Assembly (NCBI GenBank): GCA_003136295.1
Contig: PLDZ01000260.1
Coordinates: 1,580-14,031 of the forward strand
Direction: 5' to 3'
Source: Candidatus Dormiibacterota bacterium
GTDB taxonomy: Bacteria > Chloroflexota > Dormibacteria > Aeolococcales > Aeolococcaceae
Length of the DNA stretch: 12,452 bases
Made by a program: the position numbers and the translations under genes. Numbering within the stretch: the stretch's first letter is position 1; each line of letters begins with the position of its first letter. Positions 7,266 to 12,452 of this stretch are shown piece after piece. The notes under the pieces are model-generated. The model made no database searches, was not told the origin of the DNA, and worked only from the letters and a program-made list of their open reading frames with translations.

Positions 7266-7300
7266 CGTGAAGGTCGACCCACGTCGGGTCGACCTTCACG
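7266..7300. terminator. Strong bidirectional hairpin, 15-bp perfect stem
   Basis: CGTGAAGGTCGACCC (7266-7280) and its exact reverse complement (7286-7300) flank a five-base loop, ACGTC. It sits between the end of the plus-strand kinase remnant and the 3' end of the minus-strand beta-helix gene, 16 bases beyond that gene's stop. Neither side has a proper T tract, so it would be a T-poor terminator of the kind often seen in high-GC bacteria. Confidence 0.7.
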
Positions 7301-7316
7301 CCTTGTGACGAACGGT

Positions 7317-8624
7317 TCAGCTGAAGATGAAGAAGTGCTTGCTCACGTCCTGAAACGAGTTCCCGTCCGACGACACCGCGACGTTGCGGCTGACGCCGAG
7401 CCAAACGCCATAGTGATCATCAGAGATGCTGTTGTCCTTGATCGTGACGTGTACCGGCACCGTGCCTGAGAACACCAGGATGCCGGTGGTCTTGAAGTCC
7501 TGTGCGGGAGGTCCATCAAGCGGATCGCCGGGTACGAACTGACTCCCCACGTTGTTGCGGCCGATCACGTTGTCGATGATTCGGTTGCCGTTGAGATCCT
7601 CGAACGTCCCAGGTGGAAGCGTGTGCGCGTGCATGGTTACACCCGACAACTGGTTGCCGGCGATGTAGTTGTCCTCGACGAGGTTGTTGTAGGAGGCGGT
7701 GCCAGGACCTGCATTGGCGAAGAGGATGCCGGCACCCTCACCGAGGAGCCCGTTGCCGGTAATGCGATTACCCCGAATCACGTTGTTGTACACGCCCGCC
7801 ACCAGGGGCTGCGGGTTGCCACTCGCATCCAGCGCGAACGGATTGTGGCCGGGGACGGTGATGCCGCAGTCGAAGAGATTCCCCGTGACCGTGTTGTCGG
7901 CGATCAGATTGCCGTGCGTCGGCCCAAACTCATCGGTCAGAAGGATACCGCCCTCGTTGGCGCTGGAATGGTTGCTGCGGACCACGGAGTGGGCAACGCC
8001 CATGAGGTGGATGCCCTCACCGCAGTCACCCGGGATCTGACCCTGCGCCGCGCATTGCGGATAGGGCGAGGTCGGATTCGGCGGGATTCCGCCGGTGTTG
8101 TTTCCGACAACCCAGTTGTCGGTGATCCTCACGTCGCTGATCGAGCCGCCGGCGAGCGTGCCGGTGGCGAGGATGCCCTCACCGATCGCGCCGGTGACCG
8201 TGAACCCGGACACCTCAACGTGTGAGCTCCTGATGGTCACGCCCGCGAGGCAGGGAGCGGCGCCCGGGCCCATGGGTCCCAGCTGATCGCACAGGAACGT
8301 GGTCGTTGGGCTTCCCTTGATCGTGGCGTTGCGGCCCTCGAGGTTGAGGGGCGCGGACACGACGACATCCTCCGTGTACGTGCCTTTGCACACAACCACG
8401 GTTGCCCACTTCGGCGCCGCATTCACCGCTGCCTGGATCGTCGCGTACCGCGCGGTGTTGCACGATTCCCCTGCATTGGTGGAGGCTCCCACCGGGGACA
8501 CGAAGATCGCATCGCTGTCGTGGCTGTTGGCGCTCGCCGAGGCCACACCGAGGTTGAGAGCGAGGCCGGCCCCCGCGACCAAACCGGCCGTTAAGATGAC
8601 ACGAATCGTCCTTGCTGCTTGCAC
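7317..8624 (-). CDS. Secreted right-handed parallel beta-helix protein
   Basis: The 435-residue protein has a signal peptide: basic start (ARTIR), hydrophobic core (about 9-30), and a cleavable ASASA region near 28-32. The segment YATIQAAVNAAP (60-71) and the strand-and-turn VVCKGTYTEDVVV (77-89) are the usual opening of the fold. From about 90 to 420, short repeats such as GNRITGNG, NNLVEDNYIAGN and VTIKDNSISDDHYGVWLG stack into a beta-helix like those of pectate lyases and NosD-type proteins. Asn-rich turns are clear throughout. No catalytic set can be assigned, so it may bind or cut a polysaccharide, or be structural. Seven cysteines (55, 79, 112, 125, 191, 201, 253) may form disulfides outside the cell. 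The GTG at 8624 is preferred over the in-frame GTG at 8678 because AGGAGG lies four bases before it and the signal peptide then begins correctly. It diverges from the Kelch-like gene. Confidence 0.88.
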   Translation of the reverse strand: MQAARTIRVILTAGLVAGAGLALNLGVASASANSHDSDAIFVSPVGASTNAGESCNTARYATIQAAVNAAPKWATVVVCKGTYTEDVVVSAPLNLEGRNATIKGSPTTTFLCDQLGPMGPGAAPCLAGVTIRSSHVEVSGFTVTGAIGEGILATGTLAGGSISDVRITDNWVVGNNTGGIPPNPTSPYPQCAAQGQIPGDCGEGIHLMGVAHSVVRSNHSSANEGGILLTDEFGPTHGNLIADNTVTGNLFDCGITVPGHNPFALDASGNPQPLVAGVYNNVIRGNRITGNGLLGEGAGILFANAGPGTASYNNLVEDNYIAGNQLSGVTMHAHTLPPGTFEDLNGNRIIDNVIGRNNVGSQFVPGDPLDGPPAQDFKTTGILVFSGTVPVHVTIKDNSISDDHYGVWLGVSRNVAVSSDGNSFQDVSKHFFIFS

Positions 8625-8628
8625 TGTT

Positions 8629-8634
8629 CCTCCT
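8629..8634 (-). promoter_or_regulatory. Ribosome binding site that sets the beta-helix gene start
   Basis: On the minus strand AGGAGG is followed by AACA and then GTG (8624-8622). This is a full-strength Shine-Dalgarno, much better than the sequence before the alternative GTG at 8678. Confidence 0.75.
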
Positions 8635-8753
8635 CTGCGCTGACTGGCGATAACCAGCCCTTCCAGTTCGAAACACACGTCCCTGTTCGCGACGTGCAGC
8701 GTTGAAGTCTAGTCTTCCCGGGGGCGGCCGCGTGGCGCATCATCGGGTGGGTC

Positions 8754-9812
8754 ATGGGAGACGAGCCGTCGGGACAGCCACCCGGAAACAGGTGGAGGAT
8801 GGCGGCGCTATTCGCCGTCCTGATCGCGGTCACCGCCACGGTGGGCGCAGTTGTCGCCGGCGTGCAGCGTCCACCCGCATCGCCGACACGACCAACGCCG
8901 TTCCGGTTTCCCACAGTCGCTCCGACGCCGGTTCCAAAAGTCCCGGTGCTCGGATTCGGATTCAGTGCAGCGGACGACATTGCGATCCACCGGGTTGTCG
9001 TCTTCGGCGGGGTCGACAGCTACGACACCACGTGGCTGTGGGACGGTCGCCGCTGGGCGTTGGCCCATCCGCTCAGCAGCCCGCCCGGCCGATTTGGCGC
9101 AGCGATCGCGTATGACCCCGCGACTCGCGTGATCATGCTGTTCGGAGGGAGGCTTGCCCCAGGGCCGGTCGTCAACGACACCTGGGCGTGGGACGGAACG
9201 ACCTGGCGATTACTCGATAACGGGGTGAACGGGCCGCCACCGGGCGAGGGGGCGCAGATGGCATGGGACGACGCCCGAGCCGAGATGGTGCTGGTCACCG
9301 GCACCGGCGCAAACACCGGCGGTGAGACCTGGACCTGGGCGGCGAGCCACTGGACGCGCGAAGGGCGCGGGGATCTGGCGGTCGACCCTGGAGCGGGTCC
9401 AATGGCGTTCGACCCTGCGTCGCGCTCGCTGCTGATGGTCATCCCCGCCCCGCCGGACGGAGCGCACAGCTTGACGCTGCGCTGGGACGGGTCAGCCTGG
9501 GGCGTCGTTAACAGAAATGGCCCGGCGGTCGCTGCCATGGCGATGGACCCAAGGGCCGGAGTCTTGACCCTCTATTGCGCGCCGGCCTGCGCAACGCCGG
9601 TCGGCGTGGAGACCAATATTTGGCAGTGGACAGGGAGCGCATGGCTGCCGCACGCAGGGGCTCCACCGCCGGTCATGGTTGAGGCAGAGATTGCTGACCT
9701 TGATCGTTCTCAGCTGTTGATTCTCGGGTCGGTGTTTCCCGCAAACCAAGGCTCGCCGCAGCCCGTGGCGGTGTGGTCCTGGAATGGCGCCGGGTGGACG
9801 CCGCTCGGCTGA
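8754..9812 (+). CDS. Membrane-anchored Kelch-like beta-propeller protein
   Basis: The 352-residue protein has a short cytoplasmic start, one membrane helix at about 16-37 and a Pro/Thr-rich spacer (about 40-65: PASPTRPTPFRFPTVAPTP). The rest is made of propeller blades. Repeated units follow the pattern 'AYDPATRVIMLFGG ... DTWAWDGTTW' (119-132 and 142-151), with echoes at RVVVFGG/TTWLWDGRRW, GGETWTWAASHW, LTLRWDGSAW, NIWQWTGSAW and AVWSWNGAGW. That gives about six blades, as in Kelch and galactose-oxidase propellers. The copper and catalytic residues of galactose oxidase are not evident, so a binding role at the cell surface is more likely. A weak GGTGG precedes the ATG at 8754. The in-frame ATG at 8799 has GGAGG directly against it, too close, and would remove part of the N-terminal segment. 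A coding-like tract continues in the same frame after the TGA. Confidence 0.85.
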   Translation: MGDEPSGQPPGNRWRMAALFAVLIAVTATVGAVVAGVQRPPASPTRPTPFRFPTVAPTPVPKVPVLGFGFSAADDIAIHRVVVFGGVDSYDTTWLWDGRRWALAHPLSSPPGRFGAAIAYDPATRVIMLFGGRLAPGPVVNDTWAWDGTTWRLLDNGVNGPPPGEGAQMAWDDARAEMVLVTGTGANTGGETWTWAASHWTREGRGDLAVDPGAGPMAFDPASRSLLMVIPAPPDGAHSLTLRWDGSAWGVVNRNGPAVAAMAMDPRAGVLTLYCAPACATPVGVETNIWQWTGSAWLPHAGAPPPVMVEAEIADLDRSQLLILGSVFPANQGSPQPVAVWSWNGAGWTPLG

Positions 9813-10091
9813 AGTGACTCCGCCGTTGATGTCGTCCCCTGGGCGGGCGGTCCGACGGTTGTCGTCGATTGTCATTCGGCCCGCGACATCAACACAACGG
9901 CGGCCCCCGACCAGCCGTGGCTCGTCACCGTGAGAGGGTTGGCGGATCACCATCTGTTGCTTCAGCAGAACGGATCCGGCGATGTTGAGGTGATCGTTCG
10001 GCGGGCAGGCGTTCTCATTGGACAGGACGCACCCTCAGTCGGCCCAGCCGGCGTTGGCTGCGCGGGAACGTGGGGATCGACACGTCACTGA
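9813..10091 (+). pseudogene. Coding-like tract in the Kelch frame after its stop; probable gene remnant
   Basis: After the TGA at 9810-9812 the same frame stays open for 92 codons to TGA 10089-10091. The middle and end read like protein: PWLVTVRGLADHHLLLQQ, then GDVEVIVRRAGVLIGQDAP, then VGPAGVGCAGTW, with alternating hydrophobic strands and about 70 percent G/C at third positions, like the genes around it. No ATG is present and no Shine-Dalgarno supports an internal GTG or TTG. The first 30 codons overlap an inverted repeat and look less protein-like. I read it as the tail of a lost secreted-protein gene. A stop-codon readthrough extension of the Kelch protein is a weaker alternative. I do not recognise the family. 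Confidence 0.45.
9820..9903. repeat. Large imperfect inverted repeat
   Basis: The left arm 9820-9834 (CCGCC then GTTGATGTCG) pairs with the right arm 9884-9903 (CGACATCAAC, five extra bases ACAAC, then GGCGG). This gives 10 bp plus 5 bp of perfect pairing around one bulge. Inside, CGGGC (9844-9848) pairs with GCCCG (9879-9883), and CGAC (9853-9856) with GTCG (9861-9864). It starts eight bases after the Kelch stop, so it may terminate that transcript. Its size is larger than needed for a simple terminator. Confidence 0.6.
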
Positions 10092-10114
10092 GCACCGTGC
10101 CGGGTCATCGAGCG

Positions 10115-10147
10115 CCGGGGGCGAGCCGCGCCTAAGGCCCGCCCCGG
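10115..10147. terminator. GC-rich hairpin downstream of dnaK
   Basis: CCGGGGGCG (10115-10123) pairs, with one bulged G, with CGCCCCGG (10140-10147). It lies 26 bases beyond the dnaK stop on the minus strand. No T tract follows. It is a plausible T-poor terminator for dnaK. Confidence 0.4.
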
Positions 10148-10152
10148 TCGTC

Positions 10153-10182
10153 AGAGGTCGTCGCCCGCGGGCTTAGACCTCT
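10153..10182. repeat. Inverted repeat across the dnaK stop codon
   Basis: AGAGGTC (10153-10159) and GACCTCT (10176-10182) are perfect arms, and the loop contains the 10-bp palindrome GCCCGCGGGC (10163-10172). The right arm encodes the last DnaK residues, so the structure would form across the stop codon and could aid termination together with the hairpin at 10115-10147. Confidence 0.4.
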
Positions 10183-12101
10183 TTGAACTCGGCGTCGACG
10201 ACATCGTCCGCGCCTTCGCCGGTACCGCTTTCGGCACCCGTGTCAGGAGCGCCGCCATCGCCGTTGCCGGCATGGGGCTCGCCCTCTCCGGGCTGCGCCT
10301 GCTGGGTCTGGGCGTACACCGCCTCACCGATCTTCTGGATCGATGCCGCGAGGTCGTCATGGGCGCGCTTGACCGCGTCCATGTCGTTACTGGCAATTGC
10401 GTCACGAACTGCCTTGACCTTGGCCTCGATGTCGGTGCGCAACTCCGCAGGCACCTTGTCGCCCGCGTCTGCGAGCGCCTTCTCTGCCTGGTAGGCGAGC
10501 TGGTCGGCACGGTTGCGCGTCTCGACTGACTCGGCTCGCTTGCGGTCCTCGTCAGCGTGGACCTCGGCCTCCTTCACCATGCGCTCGACCTCGTCCTTCT
10601 GGAGTGTCGTCGAGCCGGTGATGGTGACCTTGTTCTCCTTGCCGGTGCCGCGATCCTTGGCGCTGACGTTGAGGATGCCGTTGGCGTCGATGTCGAATCC
10701 GACCTCGATTTGCGGCATACCCCGCGGTGCAGGTGGAATGCCGTCGAGCGTGAACGTCCCGAGGATGCGGTTATCCCGCGCCATCGGACGCTCGCCCTGG
10801 AGCACCACGATCTCGACGGAAGGCTGGCTGTCCGATGCGGTGGAGAACACCTGCGTCTTGGCAGTCGGAATGGTCGTGTTGCGCTCAATGAGCTTGGTGT
10901 TCACCTCGCCCTCGGTCATGATCCCGAGCGACAGCGGTGTCACGTCGAGGAGAAGGACGTCCTTGACCTCACCCTTGAGCACGCCGGCCTGGATTGCGGC
11001 GCCGATCGCGACCACCTCGTCGGGGTTCACGCCGCGATGCGGGTCCTTGTTGGTGAAGCTCTTGACGAGCTCCTGGATCACCGGCATGCGCGTCGATCCG
11101 CCGACCAGGATGACTTCATCGAGCTGCTGAGCGGTCAGCCCGGCGTCCTTGAGCGCCGACTCGAACGGACCGCGGCAGCGGGCCGTGAGGTCGTCGGTGA
11201 GCTGCTCGAACTTGCTGCGCGACAGCGTGATCGCGAGGTGCTTTGGACCCGACGCATCCGCGGTGATGAACGGCAGGTTGACCTCGGTCTCCTGGCGCTG
11301 CGAGAGCTCGATCTTGGCCTTCTCGGCGGCCTCGGTGAGGCGCTGGAGTGCCTGACGATCCCCGCGAAGATCGATGCCCTGGTCTCTCTTGAATTCGTCT
11401 GCAAGCCAGTCGACGACCCGACGGTCGTAGTCGTCGCCGCCGAGGTGGGTGTCACCGTTGGTGGATTTCACCTCGAACACACCTTCACCGACCTCGAGGA
11501 TCGAGACGTCGAAGGTGCCGCCGCCGAGGTCGAAGACGAGGATCTTCTCGTTCTCCTTCTTCTCGAGTCCGTACGCCAGCGCGGCTGCGGTGGGCTCGTT
11601 GATGATGCGCAGCACGTTGAGTCCCGAGATCTGACCGGCGTTCTTGGTCGCCTGACGCTGGGCGTCGTTGAAATACGCGGGGACGGTGATCACCGCGTCG
11701 GTGACCTTCTCGCCGAGATACGCCTCAGCATCGGTCTTGAGCTTCTGCAGGATCATCGCGGAGATCTGCTCGGGCGTGTGGTTCTCACCGTTGACCTCGA
11801 CCTCGGCGCGGCCGTCCTTGCCGGCCACGACCTTGTAGGGCACCTGCTTGGCCTCGGTGCTGACTTCGCTCAGCAACCGACCCATGAAGCGTTTGATCGA
11901 GTAGACGGTGTTTTCGGGGTTGACTGCGGCTTGGCGGCGGGCAAGCTGCCCCACCAGGCGCTCGCCGGTGCGCGTGAACGCGACCACCGACGGAGTGGTG
12001 CGGCCGCCCTCGGCATTGGCGATGACGACGGGCTCGCCGCCCTCCATCACTGCCACCACGCTGTTGGTGGTGCCGAGATCGATACCGACTGTCTTAGCCA
12101 T
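10173..12101 (-). CDS. dnaK: Molecular chaperone DnaK (Hsp70)
   Basis: DnaK is the ATP-driven Hsp70 that folds and rescues cytoplasmic proteins with DnaJ and GrpE. The 642-residue protein is full length. Phosphate-1 motif IDLGTTNS (7-14), phosphate-2 FDLGGGTFDVS (190-200) and adenosine motif ILVGGSTRMP (331-340) are intact. The interdomain linker is DVLLLDVTP (381-389). The beta substrate-binding domain spans about 390-500, the helical lid about 505-600, a Gly/Glu-rich tail about 603-632, and the terminal motif DDVVDAEFKEV ends the protein. Residues about 75-98 are the insertion found in diderm DnaKs. The substrate-binding loop reads GIMTEGEVNTKLI where GIET.GGV.T.LI is usual. GGAGG (12113-12109) lies seven bases before the ATG. 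No grpE, dnaJ or hspR follows; the next gene downstream is the convergent Kelch-like gene. I see no complete HAIR or CIRCE operator upstream. Confidence 0.98.
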   Translation of the reverse strand: MAKTVGIDLGTTNSVVAVMEGGEPVVIANAEGGRTTPSVVAFTRTGERLVGQLARRQAAVNPENTVYSIKRFMGRLLSEVSTEAKQVPYKVVAGKDGRAEVEVNGENHTPEQISAMILQKLKTDAEAYLGEKVTDAVITVPAYFNDAQRQATKNAGQISGLNVLRIINEPTAAALAYGLEKKENEKILVFDLGGGTFDVSILEVGEGVFEVKSTNGDTHLGGDDYDRRVVDWLADEFKRDQGIDLRGDRQALQRLTEAAEKAKIELSQRQETEVNLPFITADASGPKHLAITLSRSKFEQLTDDLTARCRGPFESALKDAGLTAQQLDEVILVGGSTRMPVIQELVKSFTNKDPHRGVNPDEVVAIGAAIQAGVLKGEVKDVLLLDVTPLSLGIMTEGEVNTKLIERNTTIPTAKTQVFSTASDSQPSVEIVVLQGERPMARDNRILGTFTLDGIPPAPRGMPQIEVGFDIDANGILNVSAKDRGTGKENKVTITGSTTLQKDEVERMVKEAEVHADEDRKRAESVETRNRADQLAYQAEKALADAGDKVPAELRTDIEAKVKAVRDAIASNDMDAVKRAHDDLAASIQKIGEAVYAQTQQAQPGEGEPHAGNGDGGAPDTGAESGTGEGADDVVDAEFKEV

Positions 12102-12134
12102 TAGGGGTCCTCCGGGACTGATAACTCAGGATGT

Positions 12135-12158
12135 TCAATTGAGCGTCCGACGAGACGC
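12135..12158. promoter_or_regulatory. Palindromes in the dnaK / 12202 divergent region
   Basis: TCAATTGA (12135-12142) is a perfect 8-bp palindrome. GCGTC (12143-12147) and GACGC (12154-12158) form an inverted repeat around six bases. Both lie 34-57 bases upstream of the dnaK start and could be operator sites. They do not match the HspR (HAIR) or HrcA (CIRCE) consensus. One HAIR-like half site (CCTGAGT on the minus strand) is present without a matching partner. Confidence 0.25.
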
Positions 12159-12189
12159 CCTTATCGAATACCTCGCGCCCCTGACATGC

Positions 12190-12195
12190 TAAACG
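12190..12195 (+). promoter_or_regulatory. Candidate extended -10 box of a leaderless promoter
   Basis: TAAACG, preceded by TGC (an extended -10 pattern), lies exactly six bases before the ATG at 12202. The last base is not T, so the hexamer is weaker than the two earlier examples. No Shine-Dalgarno separates it from the ATG. Confidence 0.35.
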
Positions 12196-12201
12196 TACGG
12201 G

Positions 12202-12452
12202 ATGGATGACTCTCGACCGATCGAGGAGCAACTCATCGATCTGCGCCGCCGCGCCGACGAGGATTTCCTCCACCCCGACGCCATGCGCGAAGCGGGGCGG
12301 CACCAGCTCGATCTCCGCGAAGTCGGTCTTCGGGTCAGCGTCACGCGCTCCCGCTACCCGAACCGCCCGGATGGCGTCGATCAGTACGCGGTGACCCTGT
12401 CCCGCCCCGAGCTGGACCGGCCCCCGGGCAACCAGGAAGTCGCGATGGTGCT
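12202..12452 (+). CDS. Unknown protein, N-terminal part (3' end outside window)
   Basis: The frame from ATG 12202 is open to the window edge (83 codons). I do not recognise it. It begins MDDSRPIEEQLIDLRRRADE, followed by HPDAMREAGRHQLDLREVGLR and a strand-like VSVTRSRYPNRPDGVDQYAVTL. The start is charged and helical with no signal peptide, so it is soluble as far as can be seen. The repeated R-E-V/L pattern and strand alternation near the edge suggest an alpha/beta fold, but no family can be named. The start is supported by the -10-like box six bases upstream and by lack of any other ATG in frame. It is divergent from dnaK with 100 bases between starts, so it may share its control region. Confidence 0.65.
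   Translation, partial: MDDSRPIEEQLIDLRRRADEDFLHPDAMREAGRHQLDLREVGLRVSVTRSRYPNRPDGVDQYAVTLSRPELDRPPGNQEVAMV

Noticed and set aside
7067..7270. A 67-codon plus-strand frame at the kinase remnant
   Set aside because: It is a different frame from the one that spells the HATPase motifs; its own translation has no motif.
10557..12104. A 515-codon open frame on the plus strand opposite dnaK
   Set aside because: It is antisense to an unmistakable DnaK. Its Asp/Leu/Val/His/Arg-rich translation is the mirror of GC-rich codon use, without domain motifs or a ribosome binding site.
12102..12201. Possible HAIR or CIRCE heat-shock operator upstream of dnaK
   Set aside because: Only single half-site-like matches (CCTGAGT for HAIR, TTAGCA for CIRCE) were found; the partner halves at the required spacing do not match.
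1..12452. Search for CRISPR arrays, insertion sequences, toxin-antitoxin or phage-defence modules
   Set aside because: No spaced repeats, transposase motifs, paired small overlapping genes or defence-type domains were visible. Lhr was considered as a defence helicase, but its visible neighbour is only a convergent sensor kinase.

Overview
This is a high-GC (roughly two-thirds G+C by eye) bacterial chromosomal window with ordinary gene density. It has no rRNA, tRNA, CRISPR array, transposase or phage gene that I can see. Some features point to a high-GC soil bacterium from the Actinobacteriota, Chloroflexota or Dormibacterota range. These are a large Lhr-type helicase, a secreted beta-helix protein, a membrane-anchored Kelch-type protein, and promoters that place a -10 box six bases before an ATG. 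The DnaK carries the N-terminal insertion (about residues 75-98) typical of diderm DnaKs and absent from the mycobacterial protein, which argues against a mycobacterium-like host. I cannot fix the phylum from sequence reading alone.

Layout: 1-2055 (+) is the C-terminal half of an Lhr-family helicase, cut by the window edge. It converges with an 829-residue membrane sensor histidine kinase, 2080-4569 (-). That kinase is divergent from a four-helix membrane protein of unknown function, 4707-5300 (+). About 400 bases of apparently non-coding DNA with two hairpins follow. Next come a small conserved protein, 5703-5969 (-), and a divergent alpha/beta hydrolase, 6160-7029 (+). Right behind the hydrolase, 7032-7232 (+) holds a decayed C-terminal piece of a second, unrelated histidine kinase. 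A perfect 15-bp hairpin (7266-7300) separates it from a secreted right-handed beta-helix protein, 7317-8624 (-). That gene diverges from a membrane-anchored beta-propeller (Kelch-like) protein, 8754-9812 (+). The stretch 9813-10172 holds a large imperfect inverted repeat and a coding-like tract in the Kelch reading frame. dnaK occupies 10173-12101 (-) and is divergent from a partial unknown gene starting at 12202 (+).

Functionally the window is a mosaic rather than one pathway: nucleic-acid repair (Lhr), signalling (one intact and one broken histidine kinase), protein folding (DnaK without grpE or dnaJ beside it), and cell-surface or secreted repeat proteins. Almost every neighbouring pair is divergent or convergent, so there is no multi-gene operon here. 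I did not find a convincing new multi-gene system. The points most worth a second look are two gene remnants (7032-7232 and 9813-10091), the large inverted repeat at 9820-9903, the recurring leaderless-promoter geometry, and unusual residues in the DnaK substrate-binding domain.
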